Shown piece by piece: positions 1 through 13,925 of a DNA stretch of 64,000 bases. Source of the DNA: Temnothorax longispinosus (Eukaryota; Arthropoda; Insecta; Hymenoptera; Formicidae); NCBI RefSeq assembly GCF_030848805.1, contig NC_092366.1, positions 4,731,724-4,795,723 of the forward strand, given 5' to 3'. The notes beneath the pieces are model-generated. The model worked only from the letters and a program-made list of their open reading frames with translations. It was not told the DNA's origin and made no database searches. Positions within the stretch are counted from its first letter, which is position 1. The number at the start of each line of letters is the position of its first letter. Both the position numbers and the translations under genes were made by a program.

Positions 1-1701
1 AAATATTTTATCACGCAAACGCTGGAATATAGATTTCCAGCGCTTTAATATTGCACCATTGGCATCGTTCCGACGTTGAATCTCAATATGTTACTCCTTG
101 ACACGCGCTCGTTTGCGAGTCATTGTTACTCGTATCGCTTACGTAACGCGTGACGAAAGACAGAATGTAGAATTTTGACTCGTCATAATTATTGTAAGAA
201 TTCACGGGCATGATAATTCAGAGGCACAGAGAGAGAGAGACGAGAAAGAGAAGCCCTGGGGTTGAGGAAACGTATCGATCACCGCGGCGTAACGCGAAGG
301 TAACCGGCGTCGCGTTGCAGTTTTCCCGGTGCGAGGATCCGCCGTGGGCGATACACCACGCTCGCGTGGTGTGCGCACCCGCGCGTGTCCGACACGCACG
401 CGGCACGCGGACGTCGCGGACGCGGACGGCGCGGATCACGAGTCTCTAGTCGAAGCGACGCGACGCGGGTCGGGACGCGACGGGACGCGCTGGCTTCTGC
501 CTGCTTCTGCCGCTTATGCTCGCCTGATAGAGCCGCGATCAAGACGTTTGCGCAAATCGCGTAACGCGGACGCGCATACGCGCTCTCCACGCACGCCGCC
601 AACGACGTCGCGCCACGTCGTGTCACCTGCCTCCTCGCGCAGCCCGACGACAGTAAATGAGCGCAGCCGTGATGAGTCGGCGCGCGAAACCAAGGAGTAG
701 TCTTTTGTAACCTTTTCCGTTCACGTCCCAGGTCGAACAGCAAGTCGCAATAAAGTCAAAATGACGATTTCTAGGTCATTTTGCCATCATTTTGACTTTG
801 TTGTAATTTTCTGTTCTACCTATAGAGTCGAGCTGGAGCCTGCAATCGCGGAAATCAGTCTGACGTAGATCTGATTTTAATTTGATTCGATTCTAGGCGT
901 TAAAATTGTGCTGCGAAATCCCAGCGAGTGTTGAAATCTCAATATGCGACTCGGTAATATAATAACAATCAATCATTTGTCTCATTAACCATATTAAAAT
1001 GTAATACAGCGATACAGATACAGTTCCACGTCGCGACAGCGGGATTTTTAGATTGCAGATTTATGCGGTCTGATAAATTTGCAATGATATTTATTTTTAT
1101 CGCCGTAAGTGATGGAAAGAAATCAATGACAGACGCCGGGCGTTTTATCGCGACGATTAATTTCGGATTTGATAGCTCACGAAACGCGTGACAGCTATAC
1201 TGGAGTAAAGAGAAATCGAACGATTGCACATCGCGAATGATTATAATCGCGAATGTGCTGACGGACAACTTGAAAATTCGCTGAACCAGATTTATTATGC
1301 TGGATACTTCTGATTATCTGGACCGCGAAGCTTTTCCGTCGTGGACGCGTTCCGATTCTCACGTTTACGTCCCGGACTTCTGAGTAAGAGATCACTTGAC
1401 GGCGTTAAGGAACGTCATGATGATTTATGCTTGCCGTTCACGCGTGACGCGTCTTCCCGGATGAGTAACTCCTGGAATCGTAGAAAAGGAAATTATCCTA
1501 ACGGGTTCGAAATTTGCCTCGGTGACCCGACTGTTGTTTCTCACATATTCGATTTATGGACATAAGAGGAATTTGTCCGAACAAAACCGTTGTATCTAAC
1601 AGCTGATGCAAGTTGAATGCTGCTTCAACGCGACATTTTCATATTTTTTTAAATATAAATGATAGAAACTAATATTAATAGAAAAAAATACATATTTTTT
1701 G
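1..1701. other. No gene recognised; CpG-rich block with GA repeat and small hairpin
   Basis: I see no exon with family similarity here. A GA-rich microsatellite lies near 227-245. Positions 280-700 are very CpG-dense and give open frames on both strands with no recognisable protein. A short inverted repeat (arms AAAGTCAAAATGA and TCATTTTGACTTT) lies at about 751-806. The stretch is intergenic or a distant intron or 5' flank. Confidence 0.5.
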
Positions 1702-1868
1702 TCAATCAAAGAAGGATGGAGCGTGGAGCCGTAACAAGGTGTTGGTGTTCATGTATTCTCTACTTCCGTAAAGAATTAACGAATTGTTAACGAATTGTTT
1801 ACGGAATTATAGAATATATGAATACCAACACCTTGTTACGGCTCCACGCTCCATCCTTCTTTGATTGA
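1702..1868. mobile_element. Foldback MITE with ~45-bp near-perfect terminal inverted repeats
   Basis: The ends starting TCAATCAAAGAAGGATGGAG at 1702 and finishing with its complement at 1868 are perfect inverted repeats over about 45 bp. Similarity then weakens towards a short AT-rich centre. There is no coding capacity. No clear target-site duplication was seen, so the superfamily is unassigned. Confidence 0.75.
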
Positions 1869-4800
1869 TTTCTAATCTTATGAGCCTTTACTATTATATT
1901 TTTCGTCAATTATTACTTAAAAATCGTAATATCAGTTTTTCACAATAGCGAAGGAGTATCGAATATAAATCAGATAAAAGTATATCTTTATATACTCTAT
2001 TATATTTATAAGCATTTTACTTGTAAATGGACCGACTAAGTAATTTTTTTTTTTTACGAAATTTCTCGAAACAAGGACAGTTCAATAGTCTCATTTTGAC
2101 TGGTGATCAACTAAGAGGCCTGAGAGCACACTTGACTGATTGTGAGAAACTGAACTTCAATTCCGAGCATCTCACGACACACGTTTTGATGTGAGATTCA
2201 TGTATAACAAATATATCCGAGTCTCCTCAATCGAATCGTATATAATAGCGATTATGTATAACGTAACGAATATCAAATTGACTCTCGGGATTTATTTATT
2301 AAAGCGTATCATGTCTCGGGACTGGTTTCAGCCGAGTTTCTTCAGCGGAAAGGGGCGATCGTAAATACGGGGCTTAAGAATGCTGCCTCTACGATCGGAT
2401 AAGCGCAGTCGAGAGAGTCTTCGTCTCCGACTCCCCTCGATGTTGGTTAGTGTGCTAATCATTCGCGCGTACCGTTAGCTTCTCATTTTAGCCTTATCAA
2501 GATTTATGCGCCTCGTGCCATCGCGTCGCGATGCGTCGCGTCGAAATGCGTCCCCGTGCACGCTCGTTAATTCTCTCGCTCGGCGAAGAGAGAAGTTTAC
2601 ATGGTAATCACACACGCGCGAACGCGCTGACGAAATCAAAAGTAAATCGAGCCGGAAAGTGCATTCGTTAATTGCCCGCAATTAGCAGAGGTATCGTCGC
2701 GCGCGCGCAACAAAGACTTTCGAGTTTTAAGGCCTTTTAGAGATACATAGTTTCAATTTAACGAGATTAATTCTCCTGGTTTAATTTAATTAACAAAGAT
2801 CGTATCTCGAAATAACAGATCAGTTTTTCAGCCGCCGGAAAATGCGCCGGCTAATTAACTCAAAGGCACGCTTGCGTGTAATGCAATTACAAGCGTAATT
2901 AGACGACGGTGCGGAGAGTGAATCTGTTTTGTTGGCCATGGTGTGATAAGCACAGCATATTTCCATCTAATTTATTCCATTCCGCAAAAAAAGGGGAAAA
3001 GTTTCTTTAGGAAGCGACAGCATTTTTGTCTTTTTTTTTCGATAAAGCGAGAGAAATAACGTGCAGTGGTACACGTACCTATATAGTGAGACTATAATTT
3101 TTTTTGTTCATATCGCTGAAATTTGCGAGGAGAAGAAAAGAGAGATAGAGGTGGAGAAAATCTTAGGGTCAACTGTGAGCCTGACCGTTTGACTTGCCGA
3201 TTATGCGAGCCGCGATGCGATTTCTTCGATGATGAGCAAGCGAGATCATTCTTTCGTCCTATCTTGCGCTCATTCCGCGAGGAGCTATAAAATTAGCCGT
3301 GAACAACGTGTAAGATGACTATCGATGTTGGAATTTCACCGCGAGGCAAAAACGGCGAGTATACAGCAGGCCGTTGGCGTTTTTGTCGCGTGAAAGAGGA
3401 AAACTATCATATCAGGTGCATTTCACTGCGTTTGCCGTGAACAGTCATTGCCCTCGCGCGATATTTTCATTACTTACGTGACGTAACGGTAAAGTATCCT
3501 AAAGCGAACGACGTCGTTAATTAGCATCATTAATTAACTGAGTTAAAATTTTTAATTACGTTCAGGAAGCGAATTGATAAGTGTATTCTTTTTAAAAAAT
3601 TCCGAAAGAAGATAAAAACTCGCACCGCGGTTAAAGAAATTGATAAGAGACGCGAGAAAAACAAATTTATACACAATTTTATCGTAGGCTGTCGCGCCGG
3701 GTTTATATTTTTTGCCCTTATCCGTTTCCTTTTCATCTTAAATTTAATTGGCGGCTCAGAATTTATCTGAACGATTCGGTATCTTTAATATACCTCATCC
3801 ATCTCGGTCAACACATTTCGGTGTCGATATAAATTCTCAATTTTATCAAAAAACACCGTGTACTTGTATTTTCGTGTAAAACCTGTACGTATAATAGCGC
3901 ATATCTTATCGTTTGCGTTAAATATGACCTCCAATATTCGGGTCAAGGGAACGAATCTCTTCTCTTACGAACAACTTACGTGCAGCTAAGTATACATGTA
4001 ATACAGCGATATGGGATTTAATGTATCAGATAAGAAACCTGATATATCTACGACCGCGAGACACGATTCGGTTACACGTGCTTTTCCCCTGTCCAATTCC
4101 ACCGGGGCGTCGCAATCAGCTTCGAGTGCGCAAGCCGCGTGTACCGCGAGACCGCGCGCGTCAGCAGCGCGGGACGGCGCGGACCGGCGCGGCGCACGTG
4201 CCACGTGCGTACATTCTGCTCTCCGGATAGACGCGTGGCATCGCAGTCTGTACCGGACGCGGTCGTGCTTACGTGACTTTGGCGTGTCTCTCACCTCGCG
4301 CCGTCGGACTTGGCCAACGGACAACGCGGCTGCGTGATACCCGCGCATGTCCGACGCCGATCAGACGCGGCCCGCGTCTTTTGGGACGAGCGTACTCCGA
4401 GCTCCGAGTCGCTCTCTGCGTCTCGTCTCGAATCCGTGGGTATCTCGTATCGGGAGAGAAATCTGACAGTGAGAGTTATCCCTTTGACGCGGTCCGCGCA
4501 ATCGCGGACACAATCAGGAATTTTGAGGAATTCTCGTGTAAATTAACCGTAACGTCTAACTGAAGAGAGAAATTTATTTTATAACATCTCCGTATTTTAG
4601 GTGAAAAAAAAATGATTACACGCATGACCGAGGACGCTGGGAGTGAAGGAGTTTAAACGTGAATTCCTTTCCACTCCGCTGTCGTGTCACGGAGCGGCGC
4701 AAAAGCGCGATCTTGCGTGACAATATAATTAAAATAGCCCGATCGCCGATCGCGTCGAAAGAAGATTAGTTAATTATCCGGTTCAGCTGGCCGGTGCAAT

Positions 4801-7800
4801 TGTAGAAGATTACGGCAGCGAAAGATATATAAAACAAAGACATAGAGAATTAATCGGGCGTCGAGGAGCAGGGGATACAAAGCAGGGCGTAATAGCCGGA
4901 GTGGAAAAGCGCGTGAAAGCGAATTTGCACGGTTCAAGCTTGACGCGAGCGTGTCACGTGAGCGCGTTGGGCGAACGAGCTCCTTTTTTTTTTGTTCTGT
5001 TTAAGCGCATCAGCGAGAGGATATAGAAGCCGCGGAGGAACAAAAAGCCGAGAGTGAAAGCGAATCTGCAACAAGAATAAATGTTAACCGACGGCTAATG
5101 GATGAGCGAGTTCTCGTTCAGGGGTAAACTGCTCGACGCTGGTCGCTGAAAAAAAAATCGCGAAAGCGGAATTATGAGACCTCCTGCCGTTTGAGAACTA
5201 CAATTACCCCACAATACCAATCTGTGTGTAATAACATAATTGTAAGCCGTTCCGCATAACGTTCGTACGGGGTGTCCCGCCGCGCCGCGGATCAAATTTT
5301 AATGGCGGAGATCTCTCTCGGACGTACGAGGATTGCGCGCGCCGCGCGGGTCTCGGATCTTTTTCCCGGCTCGGAAATTTCATCGGGATCGTTTTTGCCC
5401 GAGCGTTTATATCCGATTCGCTTTTCTTTCGCCACGGACGATTCGCCCGATCGGGCAACCGGGGACGAGGGGAAGCGTGCAAATCCGCCATAATAGGCTC
5501 GCGATGCGCCCGCGAACTCAGACCGTCTCGAATCGGCTGGATATCAATTAAGTAATTTGTGCGGGACCCGCGCGAGCCCGGGCTGCGTGCCGATGATCGA
5601 TGGGGCCCCTGCCTCCTCGACTCAAGGTCGGCGCGAGAGAGTTCAAGGCCGATCATTTTCTCGCACGAGGAAAGCGGACGCGGACGTGTGCGTGCTAAGC
5701 GAGAATTATAAGATCTGGGCCGAACGAGCGTTTCGTCCCGGGACCCCGGGAGTCGCAATCGGTGAAATCAGAGTACTGTTTAATCGCCGGGAATGTATAT
5801 AATTTTCGGGAACTTTTCTTCGTGCCGTAATTGCCCGAGAAATAACAACGTTTCGCGCGCTCTTCGGTTCGCGTGGCTTTTCGCCACGTACTTAATTGCG
5901 CGTTGAGAGAAATTTCTCCACAGTTTTGCGCGTGGCTATGTCAAGGAAGAATAATAGATAGAAGAGTCAAACACACTCAAATTAGTGATTATCAAAAGGA
6001 GCGATAAATTCGATAATATTATTTATTGCTAAAATAAAATTATTTCATTAAAAAAATCGTTTCGAATATTTCGTTAAGAAATGACGGAGGACTTTCCAAT
6101 TGGCTGCGGAAGTTATCGATAAAAATTAAGATCTATTGTTACAGGACTCGACGTATATTTCGCGTACAAAGCCTTATTCATGTCGAGGCATATTGTACAT
6201 TTTCAGCGGATCATGCATTGGCTGTCCCGCGCGTTACCTCGCCACTCCATCGCGCGTCCCGATGAATCTCGCATCTCCCACCGTCAACTTCAGCGTCTCG
6301 CGGGTCCTTCCGTCAGCATCTCTGGAGTCGCGCGAGGATGCGCGATCGATCGTGATACGCGCGATCATCCTCCCCCGCGAAATGCCGCGCGCTTTTACGC
6401 GCGATGCCACGCCGGAGCGTAACAATCGTAGCCGGAGCTATCACACACGCTCGATCTAATGGACAGCCGGAGGCTGCCACGGCCTAGACCGTGAAGTTCT
6501 TCTTCTCGTGATTTCCTCTTCCTCTTATCCCGGAGAGTCGCCACCTCTCTCTGCTATACGGCTCTTCCCTCCCGTATAATATCTGTCCATTGTCTCGCTG
6601 CGTACAATAGGGAAGACCTCGCGGTACTTCGCGAGCGGAGAAAGAAACGCGAGTTATTGTAACTCGCGGTTTCAATCCTCTCCCGAGTGTTGCAGCATAA
6701 TGCATTCCGAAAGATGCTCGAACCTTGCTGGGGATTGTGCACCTCGCGATTTCAAATTACGATAGTTTACGAGAGAACCAAAGAGAATTTAATGGTAAAT
6801 TTTATAAAATCGTAATACGACAATCTCATACATATACACGTACGCGTTAAAAATTTGAATTTTATTGCGTATTGATTAAAATACATGCAGAAATTACAGT
6901 TGATAATTTTTATCATACATTCCGCGACTGCAATGCCTGTATTAGTCCTTCTTGATATTTTCTCTTTAGTCATCGCTCGCATTTCGCTCGAATGAAACGC
7001 GTTTCTAGAGCTTGAAAAAGAAGTCGTACGTTTACGACGGGAGGCACCAGGAAGTCTGTTGCCATGAATGATAGTAATGTACGCATGCATGATCTCTCGT
7101 AATAAACATTCGCAACACCAGTGCAAACCTGTTACGTAGCGAAGCTCATAAAGGAAAGGAAGGGACATGAGCACCGGGGGGAAAAAAATTAAGAAGAGGA
7201 GGAAGAAGAAGTAATGGAACAATGACCAAGACATCGCTTAACTTCCGTCGCTGATTGGAGCCGTGTTCCTTAGCGATCGTTATTGACATAATTGCATCCG
7301 TTGATACGTAACGAGTTTATTCATACACCTGCCAAGTCATAAAACGAAATCGATTCTTTCGATGGATCGATATATTTTACGCCTCTATGTTTAAAACTCA
7401 ACAAAATGTATAGAAAATATTAAACCACACTCTCGATACGTATTTATTATAATAATTCGTTGGGAGATTTGAAATATATGGAAATATATGTTCAATGCAT
7501 ATACACACCGCGAAAACACATATGTATATGAAAATAAATAAGATAAAAGCAAGTAAATAAGTGAGTATAAAAAGTATAAAACGTGTAAGAAAAATAAAAA
7601 TAGATAGGGACAGATAAATATATAAGAGAGCACTTTGGACTCATTTGATTTTCTTCAATAATTGGGGCCTTCCGTATAGAGGAACTTAAAGACCGCGTGA
7701 AGATGTGTATAGCGATGAATTTCTATCGTGCGCTAGGAATTTCTATCACGTGCGAGCTTTACGAGCGAGTGAATCGAGTAGCCTCGTCCGTAGTAATGTA

Positions 7801-10800
7801 ATCGTAATAACTCTGGGAAGCCACACCGACGAGTGGCTTGCAGCGGGAGGTTGTCGTGAACAAGAAGCATTGGGAACAAGAAGACGGCCCCGGCAACTCA
7901 CCCCGAAGGCAACTCACGCGGGGCCCATTACACATTGGACACGTGTGCTCACTTTTCAAACGTAATATCGCATGCGCGCCCCGCCGCGTGTTTGTTATCC
8001 GTGTCGCGCATCTCGTGTTGCTATCTCTATTGATCGCGATCGCGAGATCGGTAGCAAGAAAGCGAGCGAAGGGGTGGTAACGGCACGGGAGGAAACGATT
8101 CAAAGGATCGAGGGACCGCACAGAAGTTCGCTACTCATCATTAGAGCCGTCGGACATGCAATCTGGAGCGGAGTAGAGAAGCGATGAAGTGTGAAGATAT
8201 ATATATACCGAGAGATTCTTTCGCCGTTTTAATGATCCGGCAATGATTCGGGAATTATTTAATTTATTTTTTCAAGCACAATATTTTATAAATCAAGATG
8301 TAATTTTTTTTAACGATAAATGATAGATTTCCTTCGAGATACACGCGCGGATAGGTTTAATCTTCATCTCGAATTCCTCGGATGCACTGTTGTATCTCGC
8401 GATTAGGTTTACTATCCGCACTTTCGAATACGATTCGCGGATACAAACGTATCGGCGATAAGGGGAGAGCAACAATTAGAGCGGAATGCAGGCGATAGAG
8501 CATGCGATGCGCGACAAAAATGTGCCCGGCCAGTTTTCTCTGTTCGACCGATATATGGGGCGAAAGTTCTACAGTTTGACTGTCCAACTGCGGAGTGTCG
8601 AATTGTTAAATCGCGCAATCGTGAGTAGATTATCGATACGTTAAGAACCGCTGAGTTTTGTCTCAATATTGTCGCCCCTTGACGTTAAACGCTGACGTCG
8701 ATCCTTGATATTGACGCTGAAAATAACCCCTTCAGGTCGCTATAATAGCCCATCCTTCGTGTGTGAAGTTTTAAAAGCATGCAGCTGCCTTTTTAGTTTT
8801 TAGCTACTTTCGGCGATTCCGCCGTCTTTTGTCGGCGAAATTATTTGCGGCAGAACGGGCGTCAAAGCGGCCAGCAACTTTGCGAAAATATGCAACGGAG
8901 ACGGTTCTTTCGGATAACTGATCCGCGACGATCCGTATATACCCGAAATGTGCACGTTCTACTTTCGTCGGCACTTTCGTAGCCGGCTTTAAAGTGCGGA
9001 GAAATTCCGCGCGCTGATAAGATAACAGCGACACGATCATTAACGTTTGGTAGCGACAACTTTATCGCATTTGTGCGCGTTTACGCCGTCGCCGTTGTCA
9101 TCGTTCTACCGCGATATATTCTCAGAATTGTTTTCTCATGTACGCAGAGAACCGTTCGCCGGAACCGGGGGACGATTTTCCTCGAGGAAGAGTCTGTCAT
9201 TTGTCCTAGAAATATATCCCGGAGATAGAACGTCCCGGAAATATCGCGCTGTCTACATCCTAAATGTCAAGCTAAGACACTTTCGCGGAAGTATAAAAGA
9301 AAATACGACACGTTCTTTTATTTAATTTGATTCTTCCAGTACTTACAATATAACGCGCAGACGTGCAACGAATCACAATCGTGAAGCGTTGCCGTCGATC
9401 TTTCGGATTTTATTTACAGTTAACGTTTTAGAAAAAGACAGGGAGAGAGACAGTATGTCACATTCGCTGTTAACAACGAGCCGTCACATACCTATCGGTC
9501 TTATCTCAGCGTTGTATATCGATCCTCTGCGGTTTTTTTCGTAACTCTTCGCCATTGGCTGCCATATGTCACTCGGTGTGACACACACACGTGGCATTGT
9601 TTTACGAAGGCTTAAAAGGTGCGCGAGCGGCCAGCGGTTCTCCTCTCCCTTCTACTATCCGGTCGCTAATTGATTTGAAGTCTGAAACGTTCCGCCAGCA
9701 GTTGATAGCAGTTGACATAAAAATAGAAAGGAGCTTCGTAATGTTCTCCGCGTGACACCAATCTCACGAAGTACTCTGTAACCGATCGATTTCCACGGAA
9801 ATACATTTGAGGAGGGGAGAGACGGGCAATCGAGAGAAGTCGATGTGCCCTGGCTGTTAATCGGAAGAATCACGGGGATGACGTGAGAGGCACCCGCACC
9901 ATGAAGTTGCGGTACCCTCGTCGCGCACCTGTCTCGCACGTGGGTCATACGTATGTACGTGCACCCGCATCCCGAGACGGTGCGGCGTAATGTTCGATTG
10001 AACTTAACGCATCGATCTTTCAATTTAGTTCAGGGCACTTAATTTAGATAATCGACGTTTCTGTCAATTTAAGATTGTTCAATCTTCTTGAAAGCATCAG
10101 TACTACTCGGTGTTCGTATAGATACCTGCGCAATATCGGAGTTAAAGTAAACGATGCCTACGTAATATCGGAGGTAAAAGTAAACGATGCCGAAAGTACT
10201 TTACGTTTTTTTCGGCATCGATCGTTTACCTTGGAGCTGGGTATTGATACGTCTAATGCCGGTATTGGATCCCTATCCGGTATGGATCGTGAGTATTTAC
10301 GCTCACATCGCGATCCACCTTGAGAGAACTAATGAAAGTAATAAGTAATTAAGCAGTGTGCAAAAATCCTGTCGCGCTGTCGGCATGCCGACCGCGGAAC
10401 GGACGTTACTGGATTATATTCGCTGAAAAATAGTAAAATCGGTTTGTCGGTTAACCCGCCGCGTTCGCCAGCGCGTTTTTATCGTTAACCAAACCGTCAA
10501 ATAAAACAAAACGAAGAATGTAACTTTACAAGATAAATCTCTTAAGGTCTGTCAGTGAAAATTAATTCCAAGTTGAATCTAAATCATCTAATTCTAAATT
10601 CAATCCTGATTTTCATTGAAATCGTACGTCTGACGTTTCTGAAGATTCTTCGTTTCAACGAAGAGGGCGAAGGAGTTATCAAAAATCTGAAAGCTAAACA
10701 TTTCGCATTCATATTTAGGATTCTCGCGAGAAATGCTTGGATTTACTCAGGTATTTTTCCCGTGCAAAAGGAACCGACGATAAGAATAAGCTACCGAGAT

Positions 10801-13544
10801 ACCCGTGATAAGAAGTGACGTAATCGCCCGACAGGACGCTCGTATTCGCGCAAAACCGGAATTTTGCGGCGCTACCAAGTGTTTATTAACGTTGGCAATA
10901 ACACAATACCCGGTTATCTGGATAATTTGCCTTGCGTTTATCGCGAAACAATAGACATTTGCGCGTTACATCGCAACGATAATGCGTAGCTTTCCGTGTT
11001 TTTCTATGAAGAGCTGGATTTTAAAGAGAAAATCATGGCGTCTGGAAATCACGATTCTGCAATATCTCCGCGATATCATTTCACATATTGCAATAATTGG
11101 GTCGGGTGCATGTGAAATATTAATTACAAATAACTTGCAAACAATCTTTAATTATTACATATTATAGAATTTAACAACTTTCTTACGTATATTCTTCAGA
11201 CTGAAAAGAATAAAGTGTGAAACGTTCCTCTTCCAATTTAACCCGTCTGGTTTCCATACGAATTTTTTCGTACTATCATCTGTTAGCTCACATATTTATC
11301 CACGGTATTTCACTCTTTCTCATTTTCGTAATCAGGATTATTTCCTCCTTATTTCTGCGAAGCCTCAAGTTACAATCTAAATGTTTTAACAAAATCCATT
11401 ACATCCTCTCTATACATTTTTCGTGTTCAGCAGATTCTAATAATTTTCACCTTTTTTTGTTGAATTTCTTTACCATGCGTCCCGTAGAGGAATTCGTTTT
11501 TCATCGAAATAGAACGGTCTGTATATCAAAGATACTAGCGTATATCGCATTACAAATGTATCCAATACCAGAGATACGTCGATCGCAAACTTTGTTCTGG
11601 TTTCGCGGAGCACACGTGCGGGCACGATCGATCAATCGCGCGAGATCCAGGTGCTCGTGCACCTTTGTCCCGTTTTATCGTTATCTTGCAGTCGACAACG
11701 AAGAGGATTCGTCATTGCGACGTGCGAGCCAATATTTCGCGTACGACCCGGATACCGTTGACAGTGTACATACACCTTCGGCGTCGACGATCGCATCGTC
11801 GTCATTCCTCGTCGCGTCCGACTTTGATTTTAATTGGAGTCACGGAGCAACGCGATCAAACTGATTCGATAACGATTAAGTGAACGGTACGCCGCGCCGC
11901 GATCAATAATTTATAACTCTTAACGTGTCGGTAAACAGAAAATTAGGGGAGACTTAGATCGACGTGAGTTAGATTTACGTTCGCTTTCGCCGTCGACTTC
12001 GACAGATAGCTGCAATGTAGATTCTCGAAAAAGCGAACTGACTCGAGGCGTGTTAATCTCGTTTTTGAAACAATGCAGATAAAATTTTAGTTTTTGTGAA
12101 CACTGTTGTGGCTCTGTGCTCTTTTTGATTTCTAATCACTTGAGACTTCTGATATTTTTTATTTTTTTTTATAGCGTTCTATTGTCTTGACTTTAGACAA
12201 ATGCTCCGGAGTGAGTAAATCTTGCATTGATTGATGAGAAACTTTTAACATAACTTACCAGAAACATATTTTAGATTAGGAAGGTTTAGCTCATCGACTT
12301 TAAGTCTCGATAGTGAGCAACCGGTGAACTGATAAAGCAAGTCTCTAAGGTAACCGAGTTAATAAATCAATGGGGGGAGGGCAAAGGAGGAGAAAGGAGG
12401 GATTAATTTCATCGCGGCTCGCAAAGGAATCGGAAACACTGCACGTTTCGCGATGTCTTCGCGATGCGAGGAAACCAAAGTTACAGGTACGATATTTTAG
12501 GAGCAACAATAAAGGTGACGAATACGAAGGATATTAGATGCGACGAAAATAAATTGCAAACTCCTTTCCTTTTGCGCACAAAACACTCGTTTGATCTCGC
12601 ACAATCCTTACTATTTTTTATCCGGCTATGCGGACTTCCGATTTAAGTGATTGAGGGAGGCACGGCCTCCGAGCGGTCGAATGAGAATTACCGAAGGTGG
12701 TTTCCGTAAAAAGCGAGGGAGAGCAAGAAGACCTCGACGAAGTCGTTGAACGACTATTGCACAACCCACTCCGCTCGGAGAGGCCAGGCGCCGACCTGTA
12801 GAATCTCGTTTTCTAGGACAATCGCCATTCCCGCGGCGCGCATTATCGTGACAAGATCAAGAACGAGTAACCAGTATTGATAACATTCCAACGGCAACGA
12901 TAGCTCGCGTGTCGCCGAATGAGGGTGACGATACGCGGAAATACGCACAGTGTTCCAGGACATCGTCATATCTTTTATCTATAATATCCTCAATTAATCA
13001 GATAGGAGGAGAGTGACGTTAACTTGACGAAATTACGTTGAAGATCTCTTCAAAATCAAGATATAACAATTCCTGACAATATTTCTCGAAACGTGAAGGA
13101 CAGTACGAGGAACTTAAAGGATTAAATAGAAGTCAGCTGACTGGAATTGCGAACGTTTCGCGTTGCGTCTGAGAAAAGGGACACGTTCCGCTCACGTTTG
13201 CATTGGATTACGTACGGCCGGCGGTGCCATCGGTGGCCCTACCTGTTTCCATCTGGGCACGATGGACCGCGTATAAACGTACGACACACACGCGCACGCA
13301 TACAATTGCACGTGAGGCAGACTTTGCGTCTCTTTCTTTCCTTCGTCCCTGCTTTCCTTACTTTCTTCCTTCTCCCCGCTTGCCGTCTTGATGCAGGGCT
13401 GAACTTGCCGATTAACACCTAAATAGTGCGCAAACGGATTATTTCGCGACTGTGGATTGTGAGAAGAAAATGTTCAGCGATGTCAAATAATTTGAAGTAA
13501 TTTATTTAATATAGTTTTAATCTTGTCTGTCTTCTCTCACTTTT
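1869..13544. other. No gene recognised; alternating AT-rich and CpG-rich DNA
   Basis: No exon here gives a protein I recognise on either strand. CpG-dense blocks at about 4,080-4,450 and 5,270-5,770 give overlapping open frames in several frames at once, as expected from stop-codon scarcity and not from coding. A small cluster of direct and inverted repeats lies at 10,132-10,229. The stretch could carry regulatory DNA or untranslated exons of the coiled-coil gene, but nothing in the sequence proves this. Confidence 0.45.
10132..10229. repeat. Direct repeat pair plus inverted third copy of GTAAACGATGCC
   Basis: Two imperfect direct copies (10,132-10,159 and 10,164-10,192) share AATATCGGA and GTAAACGATGCC. 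A third, inverted copy of the second block (CGGCATCGATCGTTTAC) follows at 10,213-10,229, so the second and third copies can form a hairpin. No known element was recognised. Confidence 0.6.
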
Positions 13545-13925
13545 ATAATTTACTTCTCATAAATCTTGTGTAAATTTTATCTTATTATTTATTCTTATAA
13601 TTTTTTGCTATGCCTCGATTTTGTCAAGTTGTTCCTGTATCTTATTATAATAATTTAATTGATTTTCTTCTGCGTGTTGTAAAAAGAATAGTAATAATAA
13701 TAATAATAACTTTCTTACTCTCTCTCTCTTTCTCTCTCTCTCTCCTCTCTCCTCTCTTCTCTCTTTTTCAATTTTATAATTTATTTCTCATAAATCTTGC
13801 GTAAAATTTATCTCATTATTTATTCTTACAATTTTTTGTTACGCCTCGATTTTGTAAATTGGTTCTGTATTTCATTATAATAATTCGATTTTCTCTTGCG
13901 TATTGTAAAAAAGAATAATAAAATA
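13545..13925. repeat. Tandem duplication of ~150 bp separated by a CT tract
   Basis: The block at about 13,545-13,700 is repeated at about 13,772-13,922 with scattered substitutions. Both copies carry TTCTCATAAATCTTG and GCCTCGATTTTGT. The copies are separated by a CT-rich microsatellite (about 13,718-13,770). It is non-coding. Confidence 0.75.

Noticed and set aside
1725..1850. rRNA remnant suggested by CCGTAACAAGG in the 1,702-1,868 foldback
   Set aside because: Only about ten bases resemble the 18S 3' end; the flanking bases differ and the element is a simple foldback.
5204..5802. 184-codon - strand frame and overlapping + strand frames
   Set aside because: Same CpG-block effect; no motif, and the frames mirror each other.
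11217..11864. 215-codon open frame
   Set aside because: Starts in AT-rich DNA with a hydrophobic, low-complexity translation and changes composition abruptly half-way. No family recognised and no supporting splice sites.
12754..12969. 71-codon - strand frame with balanced composition
   Set aside because: Looked like a possible exon, but has no clear family match and I could not link it to neighbouring exons.
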